Source: Flavipsychrobacter stenotrophus (lineage in GTDB: Bacteria; Bacteroidota; Bacteroidia; Chitinophagales; Chitinophagaceae). From it: a stretch of 64,000 nucleotides of DNA. Shown here piece after piece: positions 24,611 through 32,799 of the stretch. The notes under the pieces were generated by a model. It saw nothing but the letters and a program-made list of their open reading frames with translations, did not search any database and was not told where the DNA came from. How positions within the stretch are numbered: the first letter of the stretch is position 1; every line of letters starts with the position of its first letter. The DNA is taken from NCBI RefSeq assembly GCF_002954265.1, contig NZ_PPSL01000004.1, positions 372,001-436,000 of the forward strand. Direction: 5' to 3'. The translations under genes were made by a program, and so were the position numbers.

Positions 24611-25843
24611 TTAATTAGATATGATAATACCCGCAATGGTGGCAGACAGGTAAGATGCCAGCGTACCACACAACAGCGCCTTCATACCCAACTTGGCAAG
24701 ATCTACACGGCGCTCAGGAGCCAATGCCCCAATACCACCTATCTGCATACCTACGCTGCTGAAATTGGCAAAGCCGCATATGGCAACAGTAACAATGGTT
24801 AGTCCTTTCGGGGTAACTACGTTTACGGTGTGTGTTGTAAGGTTTTTAAAGGCAAAGAACTCATTGATGGTAAGCTTCTGGCCAAGCAACGTAGCCACAT
24901 TCTTTACGTCTTCACCAGGTACGCCCATTACCCATGCAAAAGGGCGGAATATAACGCCGAATATAGCATCTAATGAAAGCGCAGGATTGATACAGCCCAA
25001 CAAGAAGTTGATAAGGGCAAACAATGCTATAAAGCCTATAAGCATAGCTATAACATTCATGGCTATCTTAAAACCATCAGCGGCGCCATGTGATATGGCA
25101 TCAATCAGATTGGTATATCCGCTGTCCACACTTAGTTTCACTTTGCCCATAGTGGGCGATACCTCAGTTTCGGGGAAGACAATCTTTGAGATCACCAACG
25201 CACCGGGAGCCGCCATAAGGCTGGCTGCCATCAAGTAGTCGGGGCGGGCACCCATATTAGCATACACTATCAATATACCACCTGCTATACACGCAAGGCT
25301 ACCACTCATTGACGCAAGTAATTCGCTTTTGGTCATAGTTGGCAGATAGGCGCGTATCATTACCTGGGCTTCCACTTGTCCTACAAATGCACTGGCCACA
25401 TTACTCAACGCTTCCGCACCGCTTACGCGCATTACAAAGTTCATGGCTTTAGCAATTATAGACACTATAAACTGCATCACCTTTAGATAGTATAGAATAG
25501 CCACCAATACACACACCAGTATTATAGTAGCCGTTACATTGAATGCAAATACAAAACCACCTGCGGCGTAGTCAGTCACTTTGTCGCCCTGCACAATGCC
25601 TACTCCCCTGTACACAAACCCTGCACCTTCCTGCGCAAAGCCTTCCAGCTTTTGCATACCGTGGCCCAGCATCTGGAAGAAGTCATTGACGGGCTTTACC
25701 TTAAGTACCAGCAAAGCAATGACCAATTGTAGGCCCAGCCCACTGCATACCAGCCTGTAATTAATGCGTTTTTTGTTGTTGGAGAACAAAAAAGCAACAC
25801 CAAGGATAACAACTATACCTATCAGTCCCGTAAAACGATCCAT
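24611..25843 (-). CDS. Concentrative nucleoside transporter (NupC/CNT family)
   Basis: A 410-residue membrane protein with the CNT layout: N-terminal helices, GAGFVYRGVG, the gate-like FNVTATIILVCVL, SGAEALSNVASAFVGQVEAQ (the nucleoside/sodium-binding hairpin), TKSELLASMSGSLACIAGGIL, and the C-terminal AICGFANFSSVGMQIGGIG, which is the second binding hairpin. It imports nucleosides with sodium or protons across the inner membrane. It is divergent from rimM (124 bp apart). Confidence 0.95.
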   Translation of the reverse strand: MDRFTGLIGIVVILGVAFLFSNNKKRINYRLVCSGLGLQLVIALLVLKVKPVNDFFQMLGHGMQKLEGFAQEGAGFVYRGVGIVQGDKVTDYAAGGFVFAFNVTATIILVCVLVAILYYLKVMQFIVSIIAKAMNFVMRVSGAEALSNVASAFVGQVEAQVMIRAYLPTMTKSELLASMSGSLACIAGGILIVYANMGARPDYLMAASLMAAPGALVISKIVFPETEVSPTMGKVKLSVDSGYTNLIDAISHGAADGFKIAMNVIAMLIGFIALFALINFLLGCINPALSLDAIFGVIFRPFAWVMGVPGEDVKNVATLLGQKLTINEFFAFKNLTTHTVNVVTPKGLTIVTVAICGFANFSSVGMQIGGIGALAPERRVDLAKLGMKALLCGTLASYLSATIAGIIISN

Positions 25844-25907
25844 CTATAAATTCAGGTTAATTAAACTGCAAGATATAAATGTATGTGATACTGACCGCTA
25901 CATTTTC

Positions 25908-25952
25908 TAAATTTGCACCTTTAGAGCAAAAAAAGTTACCACAAAAAGTGGT
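25908..25952 (+). promoter_or_regulatory. rimM promoter and leader hairpin
   Basis: TAAATTTG at 25908-25915 fits the -7 consensus. In the predicted leader, ACCAC-AAAAA-GTGGT (25938-25952) forms a small perfect hairpin 16 bp before the rimM ATG. Confidence 0.45.
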
Positions 25953-25967
25953 GTTTATTTATACAGA

Positions 25968-26474
25968 ATGATAAGAGTAGGAAAAATTGTTGCCACTCAT
26001 GGCATACAGGGTGCGGTGATCATGACCCATGTGGCGGGAGATGGCCGCTGGATGAAGAAGGGGCATGCCCTGATGGTGGAGATGCAAAAGGGTAGTTACA
26101 TACCCTATTTCGTATCCGAATTCAGGATAGTGAATGATAAGGAGTTTAATATAAACCTGGAGGAGCTGAACATGGTGGAGAACGCCAAAAAGCTGGTGGG
26201 CAAGGCGGTATTTGTTGATGAAGCATTGCTGGTGGGGTATGCCAAAGAATCTCCCCTGTTGTGGATAGGCTTTACGGTTACTGACGTGCATGTAGGCCTG
26301 TTGGGTGTGATGGAAGACGTAATGCAGACTCCTAACCAATGGCTGGGCAAGATCATGTATAATGATAAGGAAGTATTGATACCATTATTGCACCAATTTA
26401 TAAAGGATATACAGGTAAAACAGAAGCGCCTTATCATGGAGCTGCCTGCCGGCTTAATGGACGTTTACATGTAA
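25968..26474 (+). CDS. rimM: Ribosome maturation factor RimM
   Basis: A 168-residue protein. The RimM N-domain is seen as VGKIVATHGIQGAVIM, and the PRC-barrel-like C-domain as LLWIGFTVTDVHVGLLGVME, KEVLIPLLHQFIKDI and ELPAGLMDVYM. It binds S19 and assists 30S head assembly. trmD follows after a 74-bp gap that contains a double-hairpin element rather than the short spacer usual in this operon. rpsP, the normal first gene, is not next to it. Confidence 0.93.
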   Translation: MIRVGKIVATHGIQGAVIMTHVAGDGRWMKKGHALMVEMQKGSYIPYFVSEFRIVNDKEFNINLEELNMVENAKKLVGKAVFVDEALLVGYAKESPLLWIGFTVTDVHVGLLGVMEDVMQTPNQWLGKIMYNDKEVLIPLLHQFIKDIQVKQKRLIMELPAGLMDVYM

Positions 26475-26480
26475 AAATAC

Positions 26481-26538
26481 ACACTGGTCGAAGCATCTCG
26501 CTTCGTCCGGAACAATGCAAGCGACGCGCTTGCGAAAA
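26481..26538 (+). repeat. Double-hairpin leader element, copy A (before trmD)
   Basis: ACACTGGTCGAAGC-ATCT-CGCTTCGTCC, then GCAAGCG-ACG-CGCTTGC and GAAAACAACAA, ending 10 bp before the trmD ATG. The two stems (CGAAGC/GCTTCG and GCAAGCG/CGCTTGC) are identical in copy B (28975-29032), while loops and joining bases differ. It contains no Shine-Dalgarno sequence. Confidence 0.75.
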
Positions 26539-26548
26539 CAACAACACA

Positions 26549-27232
26549 ATGCGCATAGATATAATTACTGTAGTACCTGAATTGCTGGAAAGCCCGTTTA
26601 ACCACTCTATACTCAAAAGAGCCAAGGAAAGGGGGTTGCTGGAGATACACATTCATAATCCACGCGAGACCACTCCTTACAAACAGGGCCAGGTGGATGA
26701 CTACCAGTTTGGCGGTGGGGCTGGTATGGTAATGATGGCTGAGCCATTGGCTATAGTAATTGACAAGCTTAAAGAAGAGCGTACTTATGATGAGGTTATC
26801 TTCATGACCCCTGATGGTGTGTTGTTTGACCAAAAGACTGCCAACAGGCTGTCAATGAAGGGCAACCTGATCATTATCTGTGGCCACTACAAGGGCATTG
26901 ACGACCGTATTCGCCAGCACTATGTGACCATGGAGATATCTGTAGGGGACTATGTACTGAGTGGCGGGGAACTGGGCGCAGCAATAGTAGTAGATGCAGT
27001 TGGTCGCCTGCTGCCGGGTGTACTCAATGATGAAACCTCTGCCTTATTCGACTCCTTCCAGGATGGGTTATTGGCACCACCTGTATATACCCGCCCAGCC
27101 GACTTTCGCGGATGGAAGATACCCGATATCCTACTTTGCGGGGACCCTAAAAAAGTAGACCAGTGGCGCCACGAACAGTCTATAAAACGCACCGGTGAGC
27201 GCCGGCCGGAGTTGTTGAAGGGGATGGAGTAG
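26549..27232 (+). CDS. trmD: tRNA (guanine-N1)-methyltransferase
   Basis: A 227-residue protein typical of TrmD: MRIDIITVVPELLESPFNHS, DDYQFGGGAGMVMMAEP, ICGHYKGIDDRI, the knot region EISVGDYVLSGGELGAA and the linker TRPADFRGWKIPDILLCGDP, ending with the tRNA-binding domain. It methylates G37 of tRNAs to prevent frameshifting, using SAM bound in a trefoil knot. It is cotranscribed with rimM; its start codon directly follows a structured repeat element. Confidence 0.98.
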   Translation: MRIDIITVVPELLESPFNHSILKRAKERGLLEIHIHNPRETTPYKQGQVDDYQFGGGAGMVMMAEPLAIVIDKLKEERTYDEVIFMTPDGVLFDQKTANRLSMKGNLIIICGHYKGIDDRIRQHYVTMEISVGDYVLSGGELGAAIVVDAVGRLLPGVLNDETSALFDSFQDGLLAPPVYTRPADFRGWKIPDILLCGDPKKVDQWRHEQSIKRTGERRPELLKGME

Positions 27233-27272
27233 GGAGGTACTTCGTTACTTGCACCAATTTATACGGCAATCG

Positions 27273-27923
27273 TCAATCCAAGAAGTAGAAGAGACTATCG
27301 CTATATCCTGGTTTTCCAAGAATTAATTCGCAACTCTTAAGTTTAAAGGGGAACTTATATTCACCATCTATTTGCCTGATAAAAACAAATGACAGCGTCA
27401 GCAGGTTTTGGTACATCCTAACCCGATGCAGAAATAGATGCCTCGTGTTTGTGTTGTCAACAAACTGTTTGTAGATCTTTTTGTATTTCATTTTGTTACC
27501 ATCACCAATCCCATATAAGTCGTAATTGTGGAGAGCTATTTTGAAAAAATGTCCTCCACTTTCAAATGAGTATTCGTTGTTTAAAAATCCATTAGTGTCG
27601 ACGATATATATGGTATCTGCTAAAGGTAAATATGGGAATGATTGACCGCTCAAGATATTTATTCGATCATTTTTACTGTAACTATCGAAAACTGTTGTTG
27701 TTTTTGAGTCAGATGTATCAATGTACTTTATCCACTGATAGCCAGAAACAGGATCAGCCACAAGTACTACTTTGTTTTTCAGTTTTTGAGCAATGGTGTT
27801 AAATGAATCCTGGTGAATAAGGTTCATGCAAATGGACTGGAACATTTGCTCATCCATGCTTTGAGCGAAAGAACAATTAGGCAACAGAAATATCAAAGTG
27901 ATAAGAATAAAGACCTTTTTCAT
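27273..27923 (-). CDS. Secreted protein of unknown function
   Basis: A 216-residue protein with a signal peptide (MKKVFILITLIFLLPNCSFA, cleaved before QSMDEQM; NCS could also be read as a lipobox). The mature domain is rich in aromatic strands (YNDLYGIGDG-like turns, YQWIKYIDTSDS) without recognisable motifs. It is AT-richer than its neighbours and may be a recent arrival. It is 44 bp downstream of the luxC-like gene, on the same strand. Confidence 0.7.
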   Translation of the reverse strand: MKKVFILITLIFLLPNCSFAQSMDEQMFQSICMNLIHQDSFNTIAQKLKNKVVLVADPVSGYQWIKYIDTSDSKTTTVFDSYSKNDRINILSGQSFPYLPLADTIYIVDTNGFLNNEYSFESGGHFFKIALHNYDLYGIGDGNKMKYKKIYKQFVDNTNTRHLFLHRVRMYQNLLTLSFVFIRQIDGEYKFPFKLKSCELILGKPGYSDSLFYFLD

Positions 27924-27967
27924 CTGTCAAAATTATGGTGATTAGAAATAGGTAGCTGCAAGCCTAG

Positions 27968-28963
27968 TTACAACCCACACAAAAACGCCATAGTATCCAC
28001 ATTATCGGCATAGGCGCTGAGAGCGGGTTTCTGGGAGTCTCCGAAGGGTATGAAGTCGTGCCCTATTATGGCTTGTATAGCGTCATTTGTCTTTAGTTCT
28101 TCCTTCATAGCAGCAATGTCATCGTAGTATTTGTAGTGGAGCACGCTTACTGCTGAGAATGGTAAATCGTTCTCAACCATCAGTATCGATTCATTGCTCA
28201 TATACGGTACGCGGTTGAGCAGGTATATGGCCAGGTGATAGTCGAAATTGTTCTTGTACTTGTTCAGATCTGCATAGCTGTTGTGCCTGGTGAAAGCTTT
28301 AAGCAGGCGCTCAAACGGGAATTCGCGGGGAACACATACCTGCGTAACATTGCGGCAGCCCAGGCCATAGTACAGGTACACATCATCGGCCAGCAGTGCT
28401 AGTTCTTCATCAGTTTCACTGCCATCAAGGATAGCAACTGATGTCCTGTTCTTGCGGATGATATTCGGGTATTTTGCAAAATATTGCTCGAAATAGCGGG
28501 CGGTATTATTGCTACCTGTGGCTATGTAGGCATCGCATCCATTCAGTCTTTCTTTTATCTCTACCTGCTCTAACACTTCCGGCTCCCATTCGCCTAAAAG
28601 TCTAAGTATATAAGTAAGTAACACATCGTCTTTAGACGACAGCTTCATGTGCACGTAGTGCCCGCTGATGAAACCGCACAAAAAATCGTGAAAGCCCACC
28701 AGTGGTATGTTGCCGGCCATTACAATGCCCACGATCTTTGGTTCTGCAGGTAGTTGGTAATTGGCCAGCCATGCTGTCAGTTTATCCCTTTGCAGAAACT
28801 GCGATACAATATTGTTTATAGCCAATGATATATGCTCGGGAGTAAACCATGCGTTGGCACTTACCGCCCTGTATTGCGCTTCCATCCAGCCATCGTCATT
28901 ACTCATCATCCAGGTTCCCAGGTTGCAAAGCAGGTCTATTCTTCTATTTGTATCTATGGTCAT
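27968..28963 (-). CDS. Acyl-CoA reductase (LuxC family)
   Basis: A 331-residue protein of the LuxC/aldehyde dehydrogenase superfamily. The nucleotide-binding segment is GIVMAGNIPLVGFHDFL, then DAYIATGSNNTARYFEQYF, and the catalytic Cys203 lies in YYGLGCRNVTQVCVP. It would reduce an acyl-CoA to aldehyde with NADPH. In non-luminous Bacteroidota such genes have an unknown lipid role. The start at ATG 28963 follows a double-hairpin element, and a -7 element (TATCTTTG, minus strand 29056-29049) lies just upstream of it. Confidence 0.92.
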   Translation of the reverse strand: MTIDTNRRIDLLCNLGTWMMSNDDGWMEAQYRAVSANAWFTPEHISLAINNIVSQFLQRDKLTAWLANYQLPAEPKIVGIVMAGNIPLVGFHDFLCGFISGHYVHMKLSSKDDVLLTYILRLLGEWEPEVLEQVEIKERLNGCDAYIATGSNNTARYFEQYFAKYPNIIRKNRTSVAILDGSETDEELALLADDVYLYYGLGCRNVTQVCVPREFPFERLLKAFTRHNSYADLNKYKNNFDYHLAIYLLNRVPYMSNESILMVENDLPFSAVSVLHYKYYDDIAAMKEELKTNDAIQAIIGHDFIPFGDSQKPALSAYADNVDTMAFLCGL

Positions 28964-28974
28964 TTGTTTATTCT

Positions 28975-29032
28975 TTTTCGCAAGCGAGACGCTTGCATGT
29001 TTCAGGACGAAGCGAGCCGCTTCGACCAGTGT
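28975..29032 (-). repeat. Double-hairpin leader element, copy B (before luxC-like gene)
   Basis: Read on the minus strand: ACACTGGTCGAAGC-GGCT-CGCTTCGTCC, then GCAAGCG-TCT-CGCTTGC and GAAAAAGAATAA, ending 11 bp before the ATG. It has the same stems, order and position relative to a start codon as copy A. Confidence 0.75.
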
Positions 29033-29048
29033 TATTTTTTAATCGGTA

Positions 29049-29056
29049 CAAAGATA
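29049..29056 (-). promoter_or_regulatory. -7 element of the luxC-like gene
   Basis: TATCTTTG on the minus strand (29056 to 29049). Transcription would begin about 10 bp before the double-hairpin element, so that element would make up nearly the whole leader. Confidence 0.5.
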
Positions 29057-29145
29057 TTTACGATTTTTGGCATTGAACCATAATTGCGTAACTCAATGAA
29101 ATCCCAAAATTTGCACATGTAGTTGGGTATTGAGCAATTCAGCCA

Positions 29146-29676
29146 TTACGCCATTCCTCGTGCTATTTCCCAAAGCACCACGCCAACGGCTACCGATATG
29201 TTCAGCGAGTGTTTAGAGCCCCATTGAGGGATCTCTATGCAGGCATCAGCTGCTTTTATGGCTTCTTCGTTTACGCCGGCTACTTCATTGCCAAATACAA
29301 GGGCTATCTTCTCATTGTTGGTTTGCAGGTTTTGCAGGCTTATGCTGTTGTGTGCCTGCTCTACCGCCAGTATCTTATAGCCTTCTGCTTTGCAATGGTT
29401 GATTGCTTCCATGGTAGTTGCAAAGTGTTGCCATGTTACAGACTCTGTTGCGCCCAAGGCTGTTTTGTGGATGTCGCGGTGAGGGGGGAGTGGGGTATAG
29501 CCGCACAAATAGAGCGCTTCCACGGCAAAGCCGTCGCAGGTGCGGAAGACAGAGCCTACGTTGTGCATGCTGCGTACTTCGTCCAGTATTACTATTATGG
29601 GGTGTTTAGTAGCCTGGCGCATATCTTCTGCGCTTAGTCGGCCAAGTTCCTCCATTGTTTTTTTTTGCATTTGCAT
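29146..29676 (-). CDS. SpoU/TrmH-family RNA 2'-O-methyltransferase
   Basis: A 176-residue SPOUT enzyme. Motif 1 is EVRSMHNVGSVFRTCDGF, motif 2 is IALVFGNEVAGVNEEAI and motif 3 is IPQWGSKHSLNISVAVGVVL, forming the knotted SAM site with Asn and Arg in the expected places. It methylates a ribose in tRNA or rRNA; the substrate cannot be assigned. Starts at 29676, 29670 or 29655 are all possible. A repeat relic with GCCCT-GTA-AGGGC hairpin is directly upstream. Confidence 0.93.
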   Translation of the reverse strand: MQMQKKTMEELGRLSAEDMRQATKHPIIVILDEVRSMHNVGSVFRTCDGFAVEALYLCGYTPLPPHRDIHKTALGATESVTWQHFATTMEAINHCKAEGYKILAVEQAHNSISLQNLQTNNEKIALVFGNEVAGVNEEAIKAADACIEIPQWGSKHSLNISVAVGVVLWEIARGMA

Positions 29677-29682
29677 AAACAG

Positions 29683-29785
29683 TTATGTCGCCCTTACAGG
29701 GCTTGCGTCTTTGGTTGTCTCTTTACAAGGGGTTAAAACCCCTCGCTATTGATGTCGTCCTTTCAGGACTTATTATTTTAGCAAA
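29683..29785 (-). repeat. Hairpin repeat pair of the GYYCT-GWA-AGRRC family
   Basis: Read on the minus strand: AAGTCCT-GAA-AGGACGACAT, then CAATAGCGAGGGGTTTTAAC, then AAGCCCT-GTA-AGGGCGACAT. It matches 17568-17615, but the hairpin arms carry different, still complementary bases. There is no gene from 29677 to 29876. Confidence 0.65.
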
Positions 29786-29822
29786 TAATGCGAATTCCCG
29801 GACTACAAACTCCCCTAAATAT

Positions 29823-29851
29823 ATTCGTCCCGATAAGATACCGGGACGAAT
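29823..29851. terminator. Hairpin after the SUMF1-like gene
   Basis: ATTCGTCCCG (29823-29832) pairs with CGGGACGAAT (29842-29851). It sits 26 bp after the stop of the minus-strand gene; the T tract is weak, so it may also be a repeat. Confidence 0.45.
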
Positions 29852-29876
29852 GTTGTAATTAGTATGTTGTATGTTT

Positions 29877-30617
29877 CTATTCTGCCAAACGGAAGCCCAA
29901 GGAAGTGCTTTTAGTGGTTGGTACGTAAGCGGCACGGCGGGTAACTGATACTTCGTCTTTAAGGCTCTTCCATGATCCGCCACGAACTACTTTAGAGTTG
30001 CCGCCATCTGGTCCTTGCGGGTTAGATACGTTTTTCTTTGAAAAGTAGTCTTTGCTGTACCAGTCGTTTACCCACTCTTCTACGTTGCCGGTCATGTCAA
30101 ACAGGCCCAGTTCGTTAGCCCTCTTCTTACCTACAGGGTGCTGGTGGTCGTTGGCATTACGCTCGAACCATGCAATATACTGCAACACCTTACGGCCGCT
30201 GTATTTGCTCATGTTCTCTTTATTCTCGCGGGTACCGCCACGTGCTGCAAATTCCCATTCTGCTTCTGTAGGCAGGCGGTAATGCTTGCCTGTCATGCTA
30301 TTGAGTTTGGTAATAAATTCCTGTATGTCGTTGAAGGTGACGTTTGTAACAGGGCAATCAGCACACTGGTACTTAGATGGGTTGTTACCCATCACTGCCT
30401 CCCACTGTGCCTGAGTAACCTCGGTAGCACCAATGGAGAAGTCTTTAAGCATTACAGTGTGGTTCGGCCTTCTGTCCATTGCCGCGCTGTCGTCTCCCAT
30501 ATCAAACTTGCCGCCTTTCACCGTGACCATGTCAACAGATACCTGCTTTGTATCCTGGTGTGCAAAAGCTGACTGTAACGATAACAGCAGAACAACAGGC
30601 AATAAAATTTTCTTCAT
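29877..30617 (-). CDS. SUMF1/FGE-domain secreted protein
   Basis: A 246-residue protein with a signal peptide (MKKILLPVVLLLSLQSAFA). The whole mature part is a formylglycine-generating-enzyme fold: MVTVKGGKFDMGDDS, GATEVTQAQWEAVMG, YRLPTEAEWEFAARGG, ELGLFDMTGNVEEWVNDWY, VVRGGSWKS and TSLGFRLAE. The two copper-binding cysteines of true FGE in the C-terminal segment are absent (SVTRRAAYV), so it is probably not a sulfatase activator. Bacteroidota use this fold in gliding/T9SS lipoproteins (GldJ/GldK type) and in other exported proteins; this short one is likely periplasmic. Confidence 0.9.
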   Translation of the reverse strand: MKKILLPVVLLLSLQSAFAHQDTKQVSVDMVTVKGGKFDMGDDSAAMDRRPNHTVMLKDFSIGATEVTQAQWEAVMGNNPSKYQCADCPVTNVTFNDIQEFITKLNSMTGKHYRLPTEAEWEFAARGGTRENKENMSKYSGRKVLQYIAWFERNANDHQHPVGKKRANELGLFDMTGNVEEWVNDWYSKDYFSKKNVSNPQGPDGGNSKVVRGGSWKSLKDEVSVTRRAAYVPTTKSTSLGFRLAE

Positions 30618-30719
30618 AGACTACTTTTATTTATTCTGTACTCAAAAGTATAATTCAAAAATAAAAAATTCCAATCAGTTTTCGCAATCTACTTTGCCTA
30701 CAGCAGTTTCCTGCTTTGA

Positions 30720-30755
30720 GCCTCACCCCAGCCCTCTCCAAAGGAGAGGGAGAAT
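30720..30755. repeat. Short palindromic intergenic repeat
   Basis: CCTCACCCCAGCCCTCTCC-AAA-GGAGAGGG forms a perfect 8-bp hairpin. This sequence type is frequent between genes in Bacteroidota. Confidence 0.5.
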
Positions 30756-30839
30756 GATGTCTGCGCTGTCGCGCAGGATTTAAAAGACAACGGCAATTTG
30801 ATCCGCATTTGACGCCCTTTTTTGCTTTAGCCGTAAGCG

Positions 30840-31937
30840 CTAGCTTACTATTTCCAGTATCTTGGTTGGTGCCATATTAGCATTTCTCATTGCCACCGCA
30901 CGCGCTACAGCCTGTGCCAGCACTGTAAAGGCTTCTTTGGTTACCTGGTCGTCGTTAATAACTGCCGGTATACCCTTGTCGCCACCTTCGCGTATGCTCT
31001 GTACCAATGGTATCTCACCGAGGAATGGCAGCTCAAACTGATCAGCCATCTGCGATGCGCCGCCCTTGCCAAAGATGTAATATTTGTTGTCCGGCAATTC
31101 TGCGGGAGTAAAATAAGCCATATTCTCTACAATGCCAAGTATCGGCACATTGATCTGTGCCTGTTTGAGCATCATAATGGCTTTTCTCGCGTCTGCTGCT
31201 GCTACCGCCTGAGGTGTAGAAACGATCAAAGCGCCGGTTACCGGAATGGTCTGGCAAAGGGTGAGGTGTACATCACCTGTTCCCGGTGGCATATCTACTA
31301 CCAGGTAGTCCAACTCATCCCAATACACATCGGTAATGAACTGCTTGATAGCCGAGCTGGCCATAGGTCCGCGCCAGATAACAGCCTGCTTTTCATCGAT
31401 AAGCAAGCCTATAGACATAGCCTTGATACCGAAACGCTCAATAGGAACGATCATATTCTTGCCGTCTACATCGGTCATCTTAGGGCGCTCCTCGCGAATG
31501 CCGAGCATAATAGGAATAGAAGGGCCATATATGTCGGCATCGAGCAAGCCTACTTTGGCACCTTCCTGCGCAAGGCCCAGTGCCAGGTTCACTGCTACAG
31601 TAGATTTACCTACGCCGCCCTTGCCTGAGGCCACCACTATAATATTCTTTACACCCGGAAGTACAGATTTATTGTCTTTACGGTTGGTATTTACATTGGC
31701 GGTAAGATTCACCTTTACTACAGCTTCTTTATCTACCAGATGATGAATGGCAGTAACGCAAGCTCTTTCGATCATCTCTTTAAGCGGGCAGGCAGGAGTT
31801 GTGAGTACCACAGTAAATGATACATTCTTACCATCAACTTCTACATCCTTCACCATGTTCAATGTTACCAGGTCTTTTCCCAGATCGGGTTCTTCCACAT
31901 TGCTCAGCGCCTCTAATACAGCTTCTTTTGTTATCAT
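30840..31937 (-). CDS. Mrp/ApbC/NBP35-family P-loop ATPase, iron-sulfur carrier type
   Basis: A 365-residue protein from ATG 31937. Residues 1-85 are a MIP18/DUF59 domain (NVEEPDLGKDLVTLNMV, TTPACPLKEMIE). The ATPase follows: the deviant Walker A ASGKGGVGKST (about 103-113), DADIYGPSIPIMLG, VVDMPPGTGD and VENMAYF. E. coli-type Mrp proteins carry a CxxC after ENM that bridges a 4Fe-4S cluster; here the segment reads FTPAELPDNKYYIFGKGG without cysteines. It is likely an Fe-S assembly or transfer ATPase with altered cluster binding. The N-terminal extension of the frame beyond 31937 is not used. Confidence 0.93.
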   Translation of the reverse strand: MITKEAVLEALSNVEEPDLGKDLVTLNMVKDVEVDGKNVSFTVVLTTPACPLKEMIERACVTAIHHLVDKEAVVKVNLTANVNTNRKDNKSVLPGVKNIIVVASGKGGVGKSTVAVNLALGLAQEGAKVGLLDADIYGPSIPIMLGIREERPKMTDVDGKNMIVPIERFGIKAMSIGLLIDEKQAVIWRGPMASSAIKQFITDVYWDELDYLVVDMPPGTGDVHLTLCQTIPVTGALIVSTPQAVAAADARKAIMMLKQAQINVPILGIVENMAYFTPAELPDNKYYIFGKGGASQMADQFELPFLGEIPLVQSIREGGDKGIPAVINDDQVTKEAFTVLAQAVARAVAMRNANMAPTKILEIVS

Positions 31938-32102
31938 GTAAACCTTTGTTAAAGTACTTTTTTCGTACCGCAAAAGTAAGTGAAACCCGCTTACTTTGTA
32001 GGGGTACAAGTGATCTTTATTCGTTTTTAACTGTATACGGTTATAAATAGAATTAATTTCATTTCGATTGCCCGACCCTCATCTGTTTCTTATTTATAAT
32101 TG

Positions 32103-32110
32103 TAACTTTG
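32103..32110 (+). promoter_or_regulatory. -7 element directly before the next gene
   Basis: TAACTTTG at 32103-32110 fits TAnnTTTG. The first ATG is at 32117 and a second at 32123, so the leader would be very short or missing. Confidence 0.4.
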
Positions 32111-32116
32111 GTATAC

Positions 32117-32791
32117 ATGCGGATGAATTTTTTGTCATATTGTCTCTTATCGCTGCTGGTGCTCGCAGTTGGTCAAACTGGCCATGCTCAAACCGGGTAT
32201 GACAATGTGATACAGATAAACGGGGTGATCATGACAGCCGACAGCCTTAGGGCAGTGCCCAATGTGACAGTACAGGTAAAGAACAAGAACCGCGGTGTAG
32301 AGTCGGAATACTCGGGTGTATTTAGCATTGTTTGTTATAAGGGGGATACTCTGGAATTCAGCAGTGTTGGTTACCGCCCTAAAGAATATGTAGTAAAAAA
32401 GGATATAGGCGGTAACATATTTTCTATGATACAGTTGATGGTTCAGGATACGTTCTTTCTTCCTGAAACGATCATCCGTCCTTTGCCATCCGGAGAGGGA
32501 TTTGATTATGCATTCCTGCACTGGCGCATTCCTAATGACCAGTACGAAATTGCCCGCCGCAATACAGATGCCTACATCCTTCGTGCGCTGGCCTATACCT
32601 TACCTAAAGATGGCCATGAAGCACAATCGGCCTACCTGCAGCAGCAGGCACGTGAGGCTGTTTATTACGGACAACAAAAACCAATGAACATCCTTAACCC
32701 GCTTGCATGGGGCGAGTTCTTCGAGGCCTGGAAGCGCGGTGATTTCAGAAAAAAGAGTAATCCTTATCTGAGTACTCAGAGTAGTTATTAG
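32117..32791 (+). CDS. Carboxypeptidase-regulatory-like domain exported protein
   Basis: The frame opens with a TTG at 32108, but a promoter overlaps it, so ATG 32117 or 32123 (MNFLSYCLLSLLVLAV) is preferred. It gives a signal peptide cleaved near GHAQ. Residues about 30-110 form a CarboxypepD_reg-like beta sandwich (INGVIMTADSLRAVPNVTVQ, SEYSGVFSIVCYKGDTLEFS, SVGYRP). The C-terminal half is helical (YLQQQAREAVYY, GEFFEAWKRGDF) and unknown. In this phylum such domains sit at the start of TonB receptors or in small periplasmic proteins such as this one. Confidence 0.82.
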   Translation: MRMNFLSYCLLSLLVLAVGQTGHAQTGYDNVIQINGVIMTADSLRAVPNVTVQVKNKNRGVESEYSGVFSIVCYKGDTLEFSSVGYRPKEYVVKKDIGGNIFSMIQLMVQDTFFLPETIIRPLPSGEGFDYAFLHWRIPNDQYEIARRNTDAYILRALAYTLPKDGHEAQSAYLQQQAREAVYYGQQKPMNILNPLAWGEFFEAWKRGDFRKKSNPYLSTQSSY

Positions 32792-32799
32792 GGGTTTGT

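Noticed and set aside
26434-26833. Short minus-strand ORFs sharing the peptide FRTKR-ASTSV with ORFs near 28761-29083
   Set aside because: The shared peptide is only the translation of the two copies of the double-hairpin repeat.
28300-28400. Bioluminescence operon because of the LuxC homologue
   Set aside because: No luxA, luxB, luxD or luxE genes are nearby; single LuxC-like reductases are common in non-luminous Bacteroidota.
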